The notes under the pieces were generated by a model. The model saw only the letters and a program-made list of their open reading frames with translations. It had not been told where the DNA came from and did no database searches. The position numbers were made by a program, and so were the translations under genes. Positions 35,828 to 46,000 of a stretch of DNA of 64,000 nucleotides are shown here, piece by piece. The number at the start of each line of letters is the position of its first letter. Position 1 is the first letter of the stretch. Source of the stretch: an uncultured Victivallales bacterium (GTDB taxonomy: Bacteria > Verrucomicrobiota > Lentisphaeria > Oligosphaerales > JAFGRS01); the NCBI GenBank assembly GCA_903837355.1, contig CAILUI010000452.1:1-64000 (forward strand). Reading direction: 5' to 3'.

Positions 35828-37084
35828 ATGGGCTGGCCGGGTACTCGAGGCGCGTGGCGGCGGGCGGCGCTGGCGCTCTGGTGCGGCGCCGTGTCGGCGC
35901 TGGCGAGTCCGGCTTCTGATCCCGGCCCGTGGCTCGTTTTCGACATCGCCAAGTCGGTCTACGCCACTGCTAACCAGGGCGGCAACTTCGTGGTCGAGGT
36001 CGTTCATGCCGGTGGGCGTGACACGGTCTATCGGGCGGTCTGGGGTGCCGAGGCGGGGGTCTGGCTGCCGCAGGCGGTGAGCCTGTCTCCGTACGCCGGG
36101 CAGACGGTAAAGCTACGTCTGCAGACGATTGCGGCCTACCATTTCTCCGCCATGTGCTTCCTGTTCTGGGGGCGGCCGCGCCTGATGGTCGGGGCCTTGG
36201 AAGGGGCCGTGCCGCCGCGTGAGGTCGAGGATCTCACCGAGGCGTTTAGACTGGGAACCAAGGGCAGGCACTACCTGGTGGACCCCGAGCACTCCGCGCC
36301 GCTGAAGACAGACCAGTACGACCTGACCAGCGGCTACTACGACTATGCCCAGGCGGGGCCATGGGCCGAGCCGGCGCTGTTCGGGCATCCCTTCTGCTTC
36401 GGCTTCCAGGGCTGGGCGGGGTACGAGTTCGAGGTGGCGCTGCCGGTGCGGCCGCCGCTGGTGTCCGGTCCGCCGGCCAGCCTAACGCCGCCGCCCGCCG
36501 TCGTTGATGGCGGGCCGGTCATCCCGATTTTCACCTGGGACCAGCAGGTGTACCGCGGTGCCGAGGGTGGGTACGCGGCCTTCGACCCCCTGGCGCTGGC
36601 CTTGACCGTACGCATGCCGCGGACCGAGCCCGGCTTCGGCTACGCCTTCGCGGGCTTCGAAAGCAGCGGTTGTGATACGCTTTGGCTCCGCCTGGAGTTC
36701 GACCTCTACGAGCCGTGGACGGCCTACGGGGAGATGACTGAGAACCGCTTCGCTGGGGTGGTGCTGGACTATCACACGCCGCGGGGGTACGCGCGCCGCG
36801 TCTGGCTGCACCACGTGCCGACCCGGCCCGAGCGCCCCGCCGAGCGTTGTGAACGCCGCGCGCCGACCTGGCACATGGATCTGTCGCGACCGCGCCGGGT
36901 ACTGGAGGTGAACTGGGAGCAGGTGCACGCGGAGTTGCCGCCTGGCCCGATCGTCGGTCTGGACTTGTCGCGCTGGGCGCCGGGCGACTGGGATGGCCGC
37001 TTTTGGCTGGGAATCGGCGTGCAGGATGTGGGCTCCGGACGCGAGCTCACGGCGCGGGTGCTGGATCGGCGTGCCGACCGCTGA
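35828..37084 (+). CDS. Secreted non-catalytic paralogue of the preceding N-terminal modules
   Basis: The 418-residue precursor has a signal peptide (~1-27). It repeats the architecture of the first ~440 residues of the preceding protein: PGPWLVFDIA, AVSLSPYAGQTVKLRL, NRFAGVVLDYHTPRGY and APGDWDGRFWLGIGVQ. No catalytic barrel follows. It therefore looks like a stand-alone binding module set that arose by partial tandem duplication. The ATG directly follows the upstream TGA, so translation is coupled. A small hairpin and 91 bases separate it from the next gene. Confidence 0.78.
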   Translation: MGWPGTRGAWRRAALALWCGAVSALASPASDPGPWLVFDIAKSVYATANQGGNFVVEVVHAGGRDTVYRAVWGAEAGVWLPQAVSLSPYAGQTVKLRLQTIAAYHFSAMCFLFWGRPRLMVGALEGAVPPREVEDLTEAFRLGTKGRHYLVDPEHSAPLKTDQYDLTSGYYDYAQAGPWAEPALFGHPFCFGFQGWAGYEFEVALPVRPPLVSGPPASLTPPPAVVDGGPVIPIFTWDQQVYRGAEGGYAAFDPLALALTVRMPRTEPGFGYAFAGFESSGCDTLWLRLEFDLYEPWTAYGEMTENRFAGVVLDYHTPRGYARRVWLHHVPTRPERPAERCERRAPTWHMDLSRPRRVLEVNWEQVHAELPPGPIVGLDLSRWAPGDWDGRFWLGIGVQDVGSGRELTARVLDRRADR

Positions 37085-37094
37085 CGCGGGTGGC

Positions 37095-37110
37095 ACTCGC
37101 TAACGCGAGT
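37095..37110. repeat. Small hairpin after the modular paralogue gene
   Basis: ACTCGC and GCGAGT surround a TAAC loop, and an overlapping CACTCG/CGAGTG pairing is also possible. There is no T-tract, so at best it is a weak terminator or mRNA-stabilising stem. Confidence 0.3.
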
Positions 37111-37175
37111 CGAGTGTACAGTACGCAACGTGGCGACGACGAGCGGTCGCGGATGACCGGGGAGGAGTTCGGCCT

Positions 37176-39140
37176 ATGCGCGGCATTCTGTGGGTCTCGC
37201 TCTGGGCGGCGGTGGCGACAACGGTCTGCGGCCAGGCCACGATCAACAACGGCGCCATGGAGGGGCCGCCGCAGGACCACTCCAACGGGAAGGGGCTGCT
37301 GGTAACGCCGGCCGGTTGGACCCCGGTCAACCCGAACACCGAGCGCGGGGACCGCTTGACGGTGGAGGCGTCGGACCGGCCCGGCGCCGGCCAGTGCCTG
37401 CACGTGCATACGTTCGGCAACGATGCCGGCGTTTATCAGACCCTCGCACCGCTGGCCAAAGGCAGCACCTACCTGGTCAGCGCCTGGGTGAAGCGGCTGT
37501 CCGGGACCCTGACTCTGGAGGCCTACTCCCTCAACTGGGGCCCGGCGGTCATGCGCCGCCTGGATGACCGGAGCACGGGTTGGACCAAGCTCACGGTCGG
37601 GCTGACCACGGTCGACGAAGGTGCGCACCTCTACCTGGTCGCCAGCCCCGAGGCTGACTTCCTGATCGACGACGTGCAGATCCGCCCGGCAGCGCTGCAG
37701 GTGGGCAGCCCCGAGCTGCTGCCGTACGACTTCACGTCGCGCTGGCGCCACCGGGTGACTCTCACTCCGGTGGGCGGCGTGGCTGTTCCCGAGGCGGTGT
37801 CCGTGGTGGCGATCCCGGAGCTTGGCGTGGGCCGTGACCTGGGGCCAGCGGCGCTCGCGAAACAGTCGCCTACCGGGCCCAGCGCGGTGGTCGTCGAGAT
37901 GCCGCTGGAGACGGAAGAGAACTTCTCGGTGGAAGTGCGTCAGCCCGACACCGGCGAGGTCCTGGGGGGATCGTCGGTCATCCCGGCGCCGGGGTCGCCA
38001 TGGGTGGTCCGCTACCCGTACAAGGACGCGCTGTTCGCGAGTCTGGATTACGGCTGGCCAGTGCGCATCAAGATACTGACCGCGACCCCGGTTGCCCTGG
38101 CGGCCTTACAGGCCACGCTGAGCCTCGCCGACGGCGCGGGACGCGGGGTCAAAGAAGTCACCAGCCGGGTGGAGAACGACGCGCTGCTCCTGCCGCTGGA
38201 CGGCCGCGGCCTGGCGCCGGGCGACTACCGGCTGAAGCTTGCCGTGTGTCAGGCGGACGGCCGGCGTGTGTACGCGGCGGAGCGACCGCTGCGGGTGCTG
38301 CCGCCGGCGGCTAATGAGGTCGTGGTCGGCCCCGCGGGCGAGACCCTGATCAACCGCCAGGCCTTCTTCCCGATCGGCCTGTACTGGGTCCTCGCCGATC
38401 CGGCCGGCTGGAAGCCCGGGCCGGCACGGCAGACCGCGGCCCTGAGCGAGCTCCGCCAGGCCGGCTTCAACACTCTGCACTCCTACGCCTTCGAGCACAA
38501 TGACGCCAACGACACCGACGAGAACGCCCTGGCCTATCTGGACATGGCCCAGGAGTTTGGCTTCAAGGTGATGATGGGCCTGCGCCGGGACTGGTGCCAG
38601 GGGGCGGAGCAGAATCTGCCGGCCATTGAGCAGCGTCTGCGGCGGCTCAAGGACCACCCGGCGCTGCTCTGTTGGGCGCTGTGGGATGAGCCCGATGCCG
38701 ACCTCGCCAATGTGCCGCGCGTGCAAGCCCTCTACGATCTGGTGAATCGTCTGGACCCCTACCATCCGGCGATGCCGGTGTTCATGAGCGCCGGCGGGCG
38801 GCCGTTTCGGGCCGCGGCCGACATCAACCTGTTCGACTGCTACCCTGGCGCCGGCAATGCCGGCGTTCTGCCCGGAGTCCTGACGCGCACGCGGGCCGCC
38901 CTTCCCGATAAGCCCATCTGGTACGCCGCCCAGGCCTATCAGCAGGGCGATAAGCTCCCCAGCGAGGCCGACATGTGTCTGTATTGGCAGTACGCGCTCG
39001 CGGCCGATGCCAAGGCGATCTTCTGGTACAGCTATGGCGGTGACGGCACGGCCTGGGATAGCATCCGCATCACCACCGAGCACTATGCGGCGGTCAAGCG
39101 TGCGGTGCGGGCGCTCGCCGACAAAGTTGGCGTGAAGTGA
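37176..39140 (+). CDS. Secreted CBM plus GH2-like/GH5-like TIM-barrel glycosidase
   Basis: The 654-residue precursor has a signal peptide (~1-20, cleaved near VCGQA). A CBM4/9-like jelly roll spans ~21-170 (NGAMEGPP..., WTKLTVGLT, FLIDDVQI). Ig-like sandwiches follow to ~370. The TIM barrel opens with FFPIGLYWVL at ~395 and has CWALWDEPD with candidate acid/base Glu505, like clan GH-A. The second catalytic Glu is not obvious: the expected strand reads IWYAAQAY. The enzyme may be diverged or inactive. GGGGAGGAG lies eight bases before the ATG. The DUF6067-like gene follows 16 bases downstream. Confidence 0.75.
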   Translation: MRGILWVSLWAAVATTVCGQATINNGAMEGPPQDHSNGKGLLVTPAGWTPVNPNTERGDRLTVEASDRPGAGQCLHVHTFGNDAGVYQTLAPLAKGSTYLVSAWVKRLSGTLTLEAYSLNWGPAVMRRLDDRSTGWTKLTVGLTTVDEGAHLYLVASPEADFLIDDVQIRPAALQVGSPELLPYDFTSRWRHRVTLTPVGGVAVPEAVSVVAIPELGVGRDLGPAALAKQSPTGPSAVVVEMPLETEENFSVEVRQPDTGEVLGGSSVIPAPGSPWVVRYPYKDALFASLDYGWPVRIKILTATPVALAALQATLSLADGAGRGVKEVTSRVENDALLLPLDGRGLAPGDYRLKLAVCQADGRRVYAAERPLRVLPPAANEVVVGPAGETLINRQAFFPIGLYWVLADPAGWKPGPARQTAALSELRQAGFNTLHSYAFEHNDANDTDENALAYLDMAQEFGFKVMMGLRRDWCQGAEQNLPAIEQRLRRLKDHPALLCWALWDEPDADLANVPRVQALYDLVNRLDPYHPAMPVFMSAGGRPFRAAADINLFDCYPGAGNAGVLPGVLTRTRAALPDKPIWYAAQAYQQGDKLPSEADMCLYWQYALAADAKAIFWYSYGGDGTAWDSIRITTEHYAAVKRAVRALADKVGVK

Positions 39141-39156
39141 GTGAGGAGGAGAGCCC

Positions 39157-42100
39157 ATGAACGGTCCCCGGTACCGAGCTTCCAGTGCTTGGATGGTCTG
39201 TCTGGCCGCCGTGTCCACGGTCTCGGTGTGCGCTGCGGCCGAGCCTGAGAGGAGTGTCCCCATGCCCGTCGCGCTGCAGTACAACGAGGTGCCCTACGCC
39301 GTTCCCGAAGCGCCCTGGGAGGAACGCCTGGGGCATCACCGCGCCTGCGTCCGGGTGGAGCAGCCGGGGCCGGCGGTGCAGGTCACGATTCCCTGGCGGC
39401 GGCGCGATCGTGACGCCGACACGAAGAACATCGTGGTCATGGATGCCGCCACGAATCAGCGCGTCACCAATGTCGTGCGGGTCCAGATTGAGCGTGAAGC
39501 CGGCATCCTGGTCATCGAAGCGCAGACCGTACCGGGGGACTATTACGTCTACTTTCTACCCGCGCCGCCGCCGCAGCGCGAGCGCTACGACTACTCGTGG
39601 AATTACGACCCCCCGGAGGACAGCGCCGATGCCGCCTGGCGGGAGCGCTGCGGTCTGACGGCAGAGAAGCTGGCCGGCGGCTCCTGGAAACTACTGCCGC
39701 CGGCGCAGACCGTGCGGCTGGAAGCGCGTACCCAGTTCGATACCTTCTACCCCATGGAGGTCATCGCCACGGCAAGCGAGAGCCGGCAACTGCTCGAGCG
39801 TTTCCCGCAGGCGTATCTGCTGTTCCCCGAGGACCGGCGTTACCCGATCCGCATGACCGCGGACCTGCCATTGCGCTGGATTCAGGCGGGGCCGGCGGCA
39901 CCCTTCCATGGGGAGGCGCAGCGCGCCGAGTTCTACTCCTTCCAGGTGGGCGTCTATGCGGTGAGTCAGGCGTTGGAGGACGTGGAGGTCGAGTTCAGCG
40001 ATCTGCGTGGCGCTGCGCCGGGAGCCGTGCTGCCGGCTGCCGCGCTGCGTTGTTTCAACCTGGGCGGGGTGAATTGGGACGGCCAGCCCTTCCGGCAGGC
40101 GGTGACGGTGCCGCAGGGGCGGGTTCAGGCACTGTGGCTGGGCCTGCAGATCCCCGAGCAGGCCCAGCCGGGGGAGTACGAAGGCAGCGTCACCATCCGT
40201 CCGGCCAACGCGGCGGCCACGACCCTGCCGGTCCGTCTGACCGTGCAGGCCGAGGTCCGCGCCGATCATGGCGACGGCGAGCTCTGGCGGCAATCGCGGC
40301 TGCGCTGGCTGGATTCGACCTTGGGCATGGACGACGGGCTGGTCGGACCCTACACGGCCCTCGAGGTGGACGGCGGCACGGTGCGCTGCCTGGGCCGGCA
40401 GGTCCACATCGGGGCCAATGGCCTTTTCGACAGCATCCGTAGTGGCGACCTGGAGATCCTGGAGCGGCCGTTGGCCTGGGTGATCGAGACCGAGGTCGGG
40501 CCGCTGGCGCTGACGGCCGGCGGCGTGGAGATGGTCAGTCAGGCCCCTGGCGCCGTCGAGTGGCGTTCGACCAGCACCAGCGCCGCGGCGTCCTGGCGGT
40601 GCCAGGGGCGGCTGGAGTGCGACGGACACGCTCGCTTCCAGGTCACCGTACAGGCGCAGCAGCCGCTGCGGGTGAAGGATATGCGCTTGGAGATCCCGGT
40701 CCGGCGCGCCCTGGCCACCTACCTGATGGGCATTGGCCGGGTGGGGGGAAACCGTCCCCCGGAGTACACCTGGAAGTGGGAAGGGCCCTACGACAGCTTC
40801 TGGATCGGTGACGTGCCCGCCGGCCTGCACTGCGAACTGCGTGGCGGCAGTTACCATGGGCCGTTGCTGAACCAATTCCGGCCGGCGCCGCCGCCCACCT
40901 GGGGCAATGGCGGGCAGGGGGGCTGTACGGTCCGCAACGACGGCGAGAACTGCGCCCTGGCGCAGGCCTTCAGTGGTCCGCGGGACTTGGCGGCGGGCCA
41001 GGAGATCACCTTCGAGTGGGCCCTGTTGATCACCCCGGTCAAGCCGCTCGACACCGCCGCCCACTTCCGCCAGCGTTACCATCACTCGATCCAGGTCGAC
41101 CAGGGGGTCCTCGACGCCGGGGCGACGGTCATCAACGTCCACCATGCCAACGCAGTGAACCCCTACATCAACTACCCCTTCATCGCCGTTGAGCGCATGC
41201 AGGAGTTCGTGCGCACGTGGCACGAGAAGCAGATGAAGGTCAAGATCTACTACACCGTGCGCGAGTTGAGCGACTACGCCGCGGAGATGTGGGCGCTGCG
41301 CAGCTTCGGGCACGAGATCCTGGCCGGGGGTGGCGGGGGTGGCCACACCTGGTTGCGGGAGCACCTCGAGAGCGACTACGCGCCGTGGTGGTTCACCCTC
41401 CTGGAGGACGGCACGGCGGATGCCTCCATCGGCGTGAGCGGCGCCTCGCGCTGGTACAACTACTACGTCGAGGGTCTGGCCTGGTTGCTGCAGAACGTCG
41501 AGATCGACGGCCTGTACCTGGACGACGTGGCCTACGACCGGGTGACCCTCAAGCGCATGCGCAAGGTCATGGACCGCAACCGGCCGGGCTGCCTGCTGGA
41601 CCTGCACTCCAACACCGCCTTCTCCTTCGGCCCTGCCAACCAGTATGCCGAGTTCTTTCCGTACATCGACAGCGTCTGGTTTGGCGAGGGCTTCAGGTTC
41701 AACGAGATGTCGCCGGACCAATGGCTGGTCGAGGCCTCGGGCATTCCCTTCGGGGTGATGGGCGAGGTGCTGGCGCAGTATGGCTACAGCCCCTGGCAGG
41801 GGATGATCTACGGCATGAGCTGCCGGGGTGTCAACCCCTTGTGGGCCCTGTGGGACGCCTTCGCGATTCACCAGGCTGAGATGATCGGGTACTGGGTTCC
41901 GGGCTGCCCGATCCGTACGGACCAGCCGCAGGTGCTGGCCACGGTCTACCGGAAGCCGAACCAGATCCTGGTGGCCCTGGCCAGTTGGGCCCCGGAGGCG
42001 ACGACGGTGCACCTCCAGGTCGACTGGGCCAAACTGGGGTGGGACCCGGCCCTGGTCCGCGTTTCTGCGCCGGCGGTGGCGACGTTGCAGGAGGCCCGCT

Positions 42101-42180
42101 CCCTGCAGCTCACGGACGGCATCGCGCTGGACCCACGGGCTGGCGCCCTGTTGTGGCTGGAAAGAACCCCGGCTCCGTGA
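39157..42180 (+). CDS. DUF6067/GH123-like secreted glycosidase
   Basis: The 1007-residue precursor has a signal peptide (~1-28), N-terminal beta-sandwich domains (~40-560) and a C-terminal TIM barrel (~640-960). The barrel has the pattern of DUF6067 (GH123-like) proteins: ATVINVHHANAVNPYINYPF, the Gly-rich loop AGGGGGGHTWL, and IDGLYLDDVAYDR with paired Asp residues in the likely active site. DLHSNTAF and IDSVWFGEGF follow. GH123 itself is a beta-N-acetylgalactosaminidase, but the substrate here is not deducible. AGGAGGAG precedes the ATG. The HDOD gene begins 36 bases downstream. Confidence 0.8.
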   Translation: MNGPRYRASSAWMVCLAAVSTVSVCAAAEPERSVPMPVALQYNEVPYAVPEAPWEERLGHHRACVRVEQPGPAVQVTIPWRRRDRDADTKNIVVMDAATNQRVTNVVRVQIEREAGILVIEAQTVPGDYYVYFLPAPPPQRERYDYSWNYDPPEDSADAAWRERCGLTAEKLAGGSWKLLPPAQTVRLEARTQFDTFYPMEVIATASESRQLLERFPQAYLLFPEDRRYPIRMTADLPLRWIQAGPAAPFHGEAQRAEFYSFQVGVYAVSQALEDVEVEFSDLRGAAPGAVLPAAALRCFNLGGVNWDGQPFRQAVTVPQGRVQALWLGLQIPEQAQPGEYEGSVTIRPANAAATTLPVRLTVQAEVRADHGDGELWRQSRLRWLDSTLGMDDGLVGPYTALEVDGGTVRCLGRQVHIGANGLFDSIRSGDLEILERPLAWVIETEVGPLALTAGGVEMVSQAPGAVEWRSTSTSAAASWRCQGRLECDGHARFQVTVQAQQPLRVKDMRLEIPVRRALATYLMGIGRVGGNRPPEYTWKWEGPYDSFWIGDVPAGLHCELRGGSYHGPLLNQFRPAPPPTWGNGGQGGCTVRNDGENCALAQAFSGPRDLAAGQEITFEWALLITPVKPLDTAAHFRQRYHHSIQVDQGVLDAGATVINVHHANAVNPYINYPFIAVERMQEFVRTWHEKQMKVKIYYTVRELSDYAAEMWALRSFGHEILAGGGGGGHTWLREHLESDYAPWWFTLLEDGTADASIGVSGASRWYNYYVEGLAWLLQNVEIDGLYLDDVAYDRVTLKRMRKVMDRNRPGCLLDLHSNTAFSFGPANQYAEFFPYIDSVWFGEGFRFNEMSPDQWLVEASGIPFGVMGEVLAQYGYSPWQGMIYGMSCRGVNPLWALWDAFAIHQAEMIGYWVPGCPIRTDQPQVLATVYRKPNQILVALASWAPEATTVHLQVDWAKLGWDPALVRVSAPAVATLQEARSLQLTDGIALDPRAGALLWLERTPAP

Positions 42181-42216
42181 TGGTCAGGGGACGGCGGCGA
42201 GACCGGGGAGGCATGA

Positions 42217-43080
42217 ATGCGGCGTGACGTGACCACGGCGACGGATGTAGTCCTGCACGCTCGAGGCGAGTTGGAGAGCAAGGTGGCCGGGATCGTCTGC
42301 CGCTTGCCGCCGTTGCCGGAGAATATCGACCTCCTGCTCCTGCGTCCCTCGAAGACACCGGCTGAGGTGCGCGATCTCGTGCGCCTGATCGCCGATGATC
42401 CGAGCCTGTGCGTCGAGTTCCTGCATCTGGCCAATGCCTGTGGCGCACGGCCTGGCTGCATCGAGACCGTCGAGGAAGCCGTGGCTGACATCGGGATCGA
42501 ACCTCTGATCCAACTGGTCGGCGCCTCCTACGTCAATGGCACCGTGGCCGAGCAGTTCTCTGAACTGACGCACCTGAACGCCTACTTCGCGCACGCCCGC
42601 GAGATCGCCCGCAGCGCTCGCCTGCTGGCGGACCTGGCGGAGTTGACGCCACACCAGCGCGAGATGTACGCTCTGGCCGGGCTGATCCATGATCTGGGGC
42701 GGCTGGTGATCATGGTGGCGATGGGCAAGACCAGTGCCCCGCTGATGGGCACATCCTGGGAGCAGATGACGGCCATCGTCCACAGCGAGACTGAGCTCCT
42801 GGGAATGAACCACTGCGACATCGGCAAGGACCTCATCGGCAGGTGGAATCTCTCGCCGACCCTGCAGGAGGGCGTTCTGCGGCACCACAGTCCGCTCTTG
42901 CAGGAGGATGATTTCAGTGCCCCTGGAGCCTTGATCTTCCTGGCGCACTTTGTGGCCAGCAGCGACCTCACGGGGGAGATCCTGGGCACCATGCTGCCGC
43001 CGGCATTGTTCCGGCGGCTGGGCTTAACCCCGGCCGCATTCGATGCGGCGCATCAGCGCTTCCGGGCCCCGCTCACTTGA
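42217..43080 (+). CDS. HDOD-domain signalling protein
   Basis: The 287-residue cytoplasmic protein is a single HDOD domain, an HD-related fold common in bacterial signalling output. Visible are LPPLPENIDLLLLR, the helix LVRLIADDPSLCVEFLHLAN, and ALAGLIHDLGRLV, which retains an HD pair. The conserved basic tail LQEGVLRHH follows. It has no receiver or GGDEF domain. The ATG at 42217 follows GGGGAG by six bases. It ends convergently with the minus-strand CBM9/DUF6067 gene, and the two coding ends overlap by eight bases. It is out of place among secreted glycosidases. Confidence 0.88.
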   Translation: MRRDVTTATDVVLHARGELESKVAGIVCRLPPLPENIDLLLLRPSKTPAEVRDLVRLIADDPSLCVEFLHLANACGARPGCIETVEEAVADIGIEPLIQLVGASYVNGTVAEQFSELTHLNAYFAHAREIARSARLLADLAELTPHQREMYALAGLIHDLGRLVIMVAMGKTSAPLMGTSWEQMTAIVHSETELLGMNHCDIGKDLIGRWNLSPTLQEGVLRHHSPLLQEDDFSAPGALIFLAHFVASSDLTGEILGTMLPPALFRRLGLTPAAFDAAHQRFRAPLT

Positions 43081-46000
43081 CCAGCAGGACGCGGTAGTCG
43101 CGGGCCGGGATCGCCAGGGTCGGTGTGGCGCCGGCAAGCGCAGTGGCGTTGCCGGTGGGGACATCGATGAGCTGTATCGGCGCCGGCCCGAAGCCCAGCT
43201 TCGCCCAGTCCAGAGTCAGCGTCGTCTGCACCGGCTGGTAGCTCCAGTTGGAAACCACGATCAGCGCCTGTTTCTGGTCTGCCTGCAGGAAGGTGCTCGC
43301 CAGGACGTTCAGCGGATCCGCGGTGGTCGACGGGCAGTCCTCACGCCAGTAAGGGATGAACGTGGCCGCGGTCCACCAGGGATCGAACACCTTCCAGACC
43401 GGCAGCATCTCGAGGTTGTAGGCGAGACCGAAAGTGATGCGGTGGACCAGGCACATCATCAGGATTTCGTTGACGGGCACCGGCTCGCCGACCGCGCGCC
43501 ATTTGTAGTGGAAGACCGCGTAGAAGGTATAGGGAACGCCGTACTCATTCTGCGCGTACTTGGCGCGGAAGTAGTCCGGCGACAGGCGCCGATAGTGATC
43601 CAACTCCTCCTGCACCAGCTCCTCGCCGTGGGTTCGGATGTCGACGAAGGCAGCCGCTGAGGTGCTCTCGCCCGAGTGCGCGAAATTCAGCCGGTCGCGG
43701 CGGTCGCTCTTGAGAATGGTGTACATCCGTTTGGCGAAGTTGCGGGTGGCGAGCAGGTTCAGCGTGGCGTGCCGCTTGCCGTCGCGGCCGAGGTAACCAC
43801 AGCCGTGGACCTCGTTGCGGCAGGGAACCGCGGTGGCGTCGGTGTAGACCCCGTCGAAACCCAGGTCGTTGACGATGCGCTCGGTACACCAGATGAAGAA
43901 GTCCTGGTAGGTGCTGTAGAGGCAGGCCGAGGTGAGATTCGCCTGCGGGGTGGGCCAACCGTACTTCGGTAAGGCATCCCATTCCGAACCAAACATCTGG
44001 TATTCAGGGAGCTCCGCTGCGATGGCAGCGTACCAGAGATTGTGGACGATCTTCGGGCCCAGCGACTGGAAGTAACGCAACCCAGCGACGCTTTCCTCCG
44101 GCGTATGCACCCAGCGCGGGTAGCCATCCGGCTTGAGGTCGTAGTAGGCCTGTCCGATGTACAGGGCACTCAGGAACTGCCGGCCTTCCGCCGAGGCGTA
44201 CCCCGGTATCTGCGAGGTGTAGACGCTGCTGGGGTCGAAACCGACGTGCCAGGTCTTCGGGTCCCTGGGCTCTGGCTTGAGCGGTGTCGTTTGGTAGAAA
44301 TACTTGTAAGCTAATGGTTTATCTATAGTTGTGGAGGCGCTGATCAGGTTGATACGCAGGGTGACGACAGCGGCTCCGGCGAGGGAGGAAAACTCCGCGT
44401 ACCTCGTGCCGAAGAGGTTCTCGTCGGTCTCGGTCATGATGCTGAAGCCCCGCAGATCGCTGCCGACGTAGATCTCATTGCAGAACTTCTCTGGCCAGAT
44501 CCAGCCCGTGCGGCTGTAACTCCAGGAGCCCCATTCGGTAACCCGGTTGCCCAGGGTGACGACGTCCTCGCGTCCAGGGGCACGGGTGAACGGGTCCTGC
44601 ATGAGGCTGGCGACGACACTGCCGTCACCTTTGGCAAAGAGCGCGGTTTCCCGACGAATGGGGAACTCGAGGAAGAGCTGGTCGACGGCGACCGTGCCGC
44701 GCGGCGTCAGGGTAACATCCCAGAGTCCGAGGCCGTCAAACTCGACCGTGATGGTGCCCTTTAAGGCCAGGGATTCCGAGTTTCCGCTGACACTCCACAC
44801 AACCTCCCGTGGGCTCTGCGCCTGCTTGGCGAGCGGCGCAAACGTCCACGATTCCAGCTTGCCACCGACGATGGTTGTGAGCGTGGCGGGAGCTGCCAGG
44901 ACGTCCTTCCCCAGGGAGACGACTTGGGCGGGTAGACCGCTATCGGCGAGGGTATACTGGCGCAGCACAACGGCCACCTTCTGGCCATCGACCGCGACGG
45001 CAGTGAAGGGTGGCGGGACCTCGTCGCTGACCCCCAGTTGGTTGCCCAGCCAGGCCGGCCTCTCGGGGATGTGCAGGGCCTCGGTGGTAGTGGCGACCGG
45101 CTCGCCCTGGGGGTTCCTGATGAAGCCCTTGAGCGCGTACTCGCCGGCGGCGATTCCGGCGACATCCAGGCTCACCGGGAAGGAGAGTTTCGCGGCGTCG
45201 AGGGGTGCATTGGCGCTGACCAGGGCCTGGGGCGCTACGGCGTTCCAGATGCCGACCTCGATGGTGCCGGCGGGCGGCAGATTGGCCGAGCGGCTGGCGT
45301 CAACGTCGACTTCCAGACGGTGGGCGCCGTAGAACAGTCGCGACTGGATCCAGAAGGCGGGCCGCAGTTCGATCGGAATCTCGGCCTGAGCCAGCAGCGT
45401 GCCGCGCGCGGCATCCTGAGCGCGCACGGACAGCCGCATCCGGGAGATCCCGGTCGTCGCGCTCTTGATGCTGTCCCTGATCTGGAAGGGCCCCGCGCCC
45501 GCCAGCGCGGTGCTGGCCTCCGCCAGACGCTGGTCCGGCGCACCGTCCAAGGCGACGCGAGTCTGGACGCTGACCGTGCCCCCGCTGGCACCCTGCAGGT
45601 CGATGTTGCCGTTGCGCAGGTCGCCGAGGCTCTGCAGCCTGAAGAACGGCGCCTGCCGCTGGAACTGGGCGTACCCGAAGGCTTTGGCATCGGCGAAGCC
45701 GCTTTGGAGCGGTGCCCAGGTCGTCCAGTCCGCCGCCAGGCGCGCCTGGCCCGTGGAGACGGAGAAGTCGCGGCAGACATTCAGGCGCCAGAGGTCACCG
45801 TCAGCCGGGGCGGTGACGCCGATGGCGGCGAAGGGGATGGCGATCTCCCCGGTCCAGATCTTCTTGCCGAGGGTCAGCGTGCCGCCCATCATCTCCCCGC
45901 TGTCTTCAACCCGGCTGGCGAAGCGCACCGTCTTGCTCCAGCCGTTCTGGGCAGGGTCCGCGCTGCTGTCCAGGGTCCCGCCCGCCGGGACACCGAGCCA

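Noticed and set aside
39691..42012. 773-codon minus-strand open frame
   Set aside because: It is antisense to the DUF6067-like gene, which has clear motifs, a signal peptide and a ribosome binding site.
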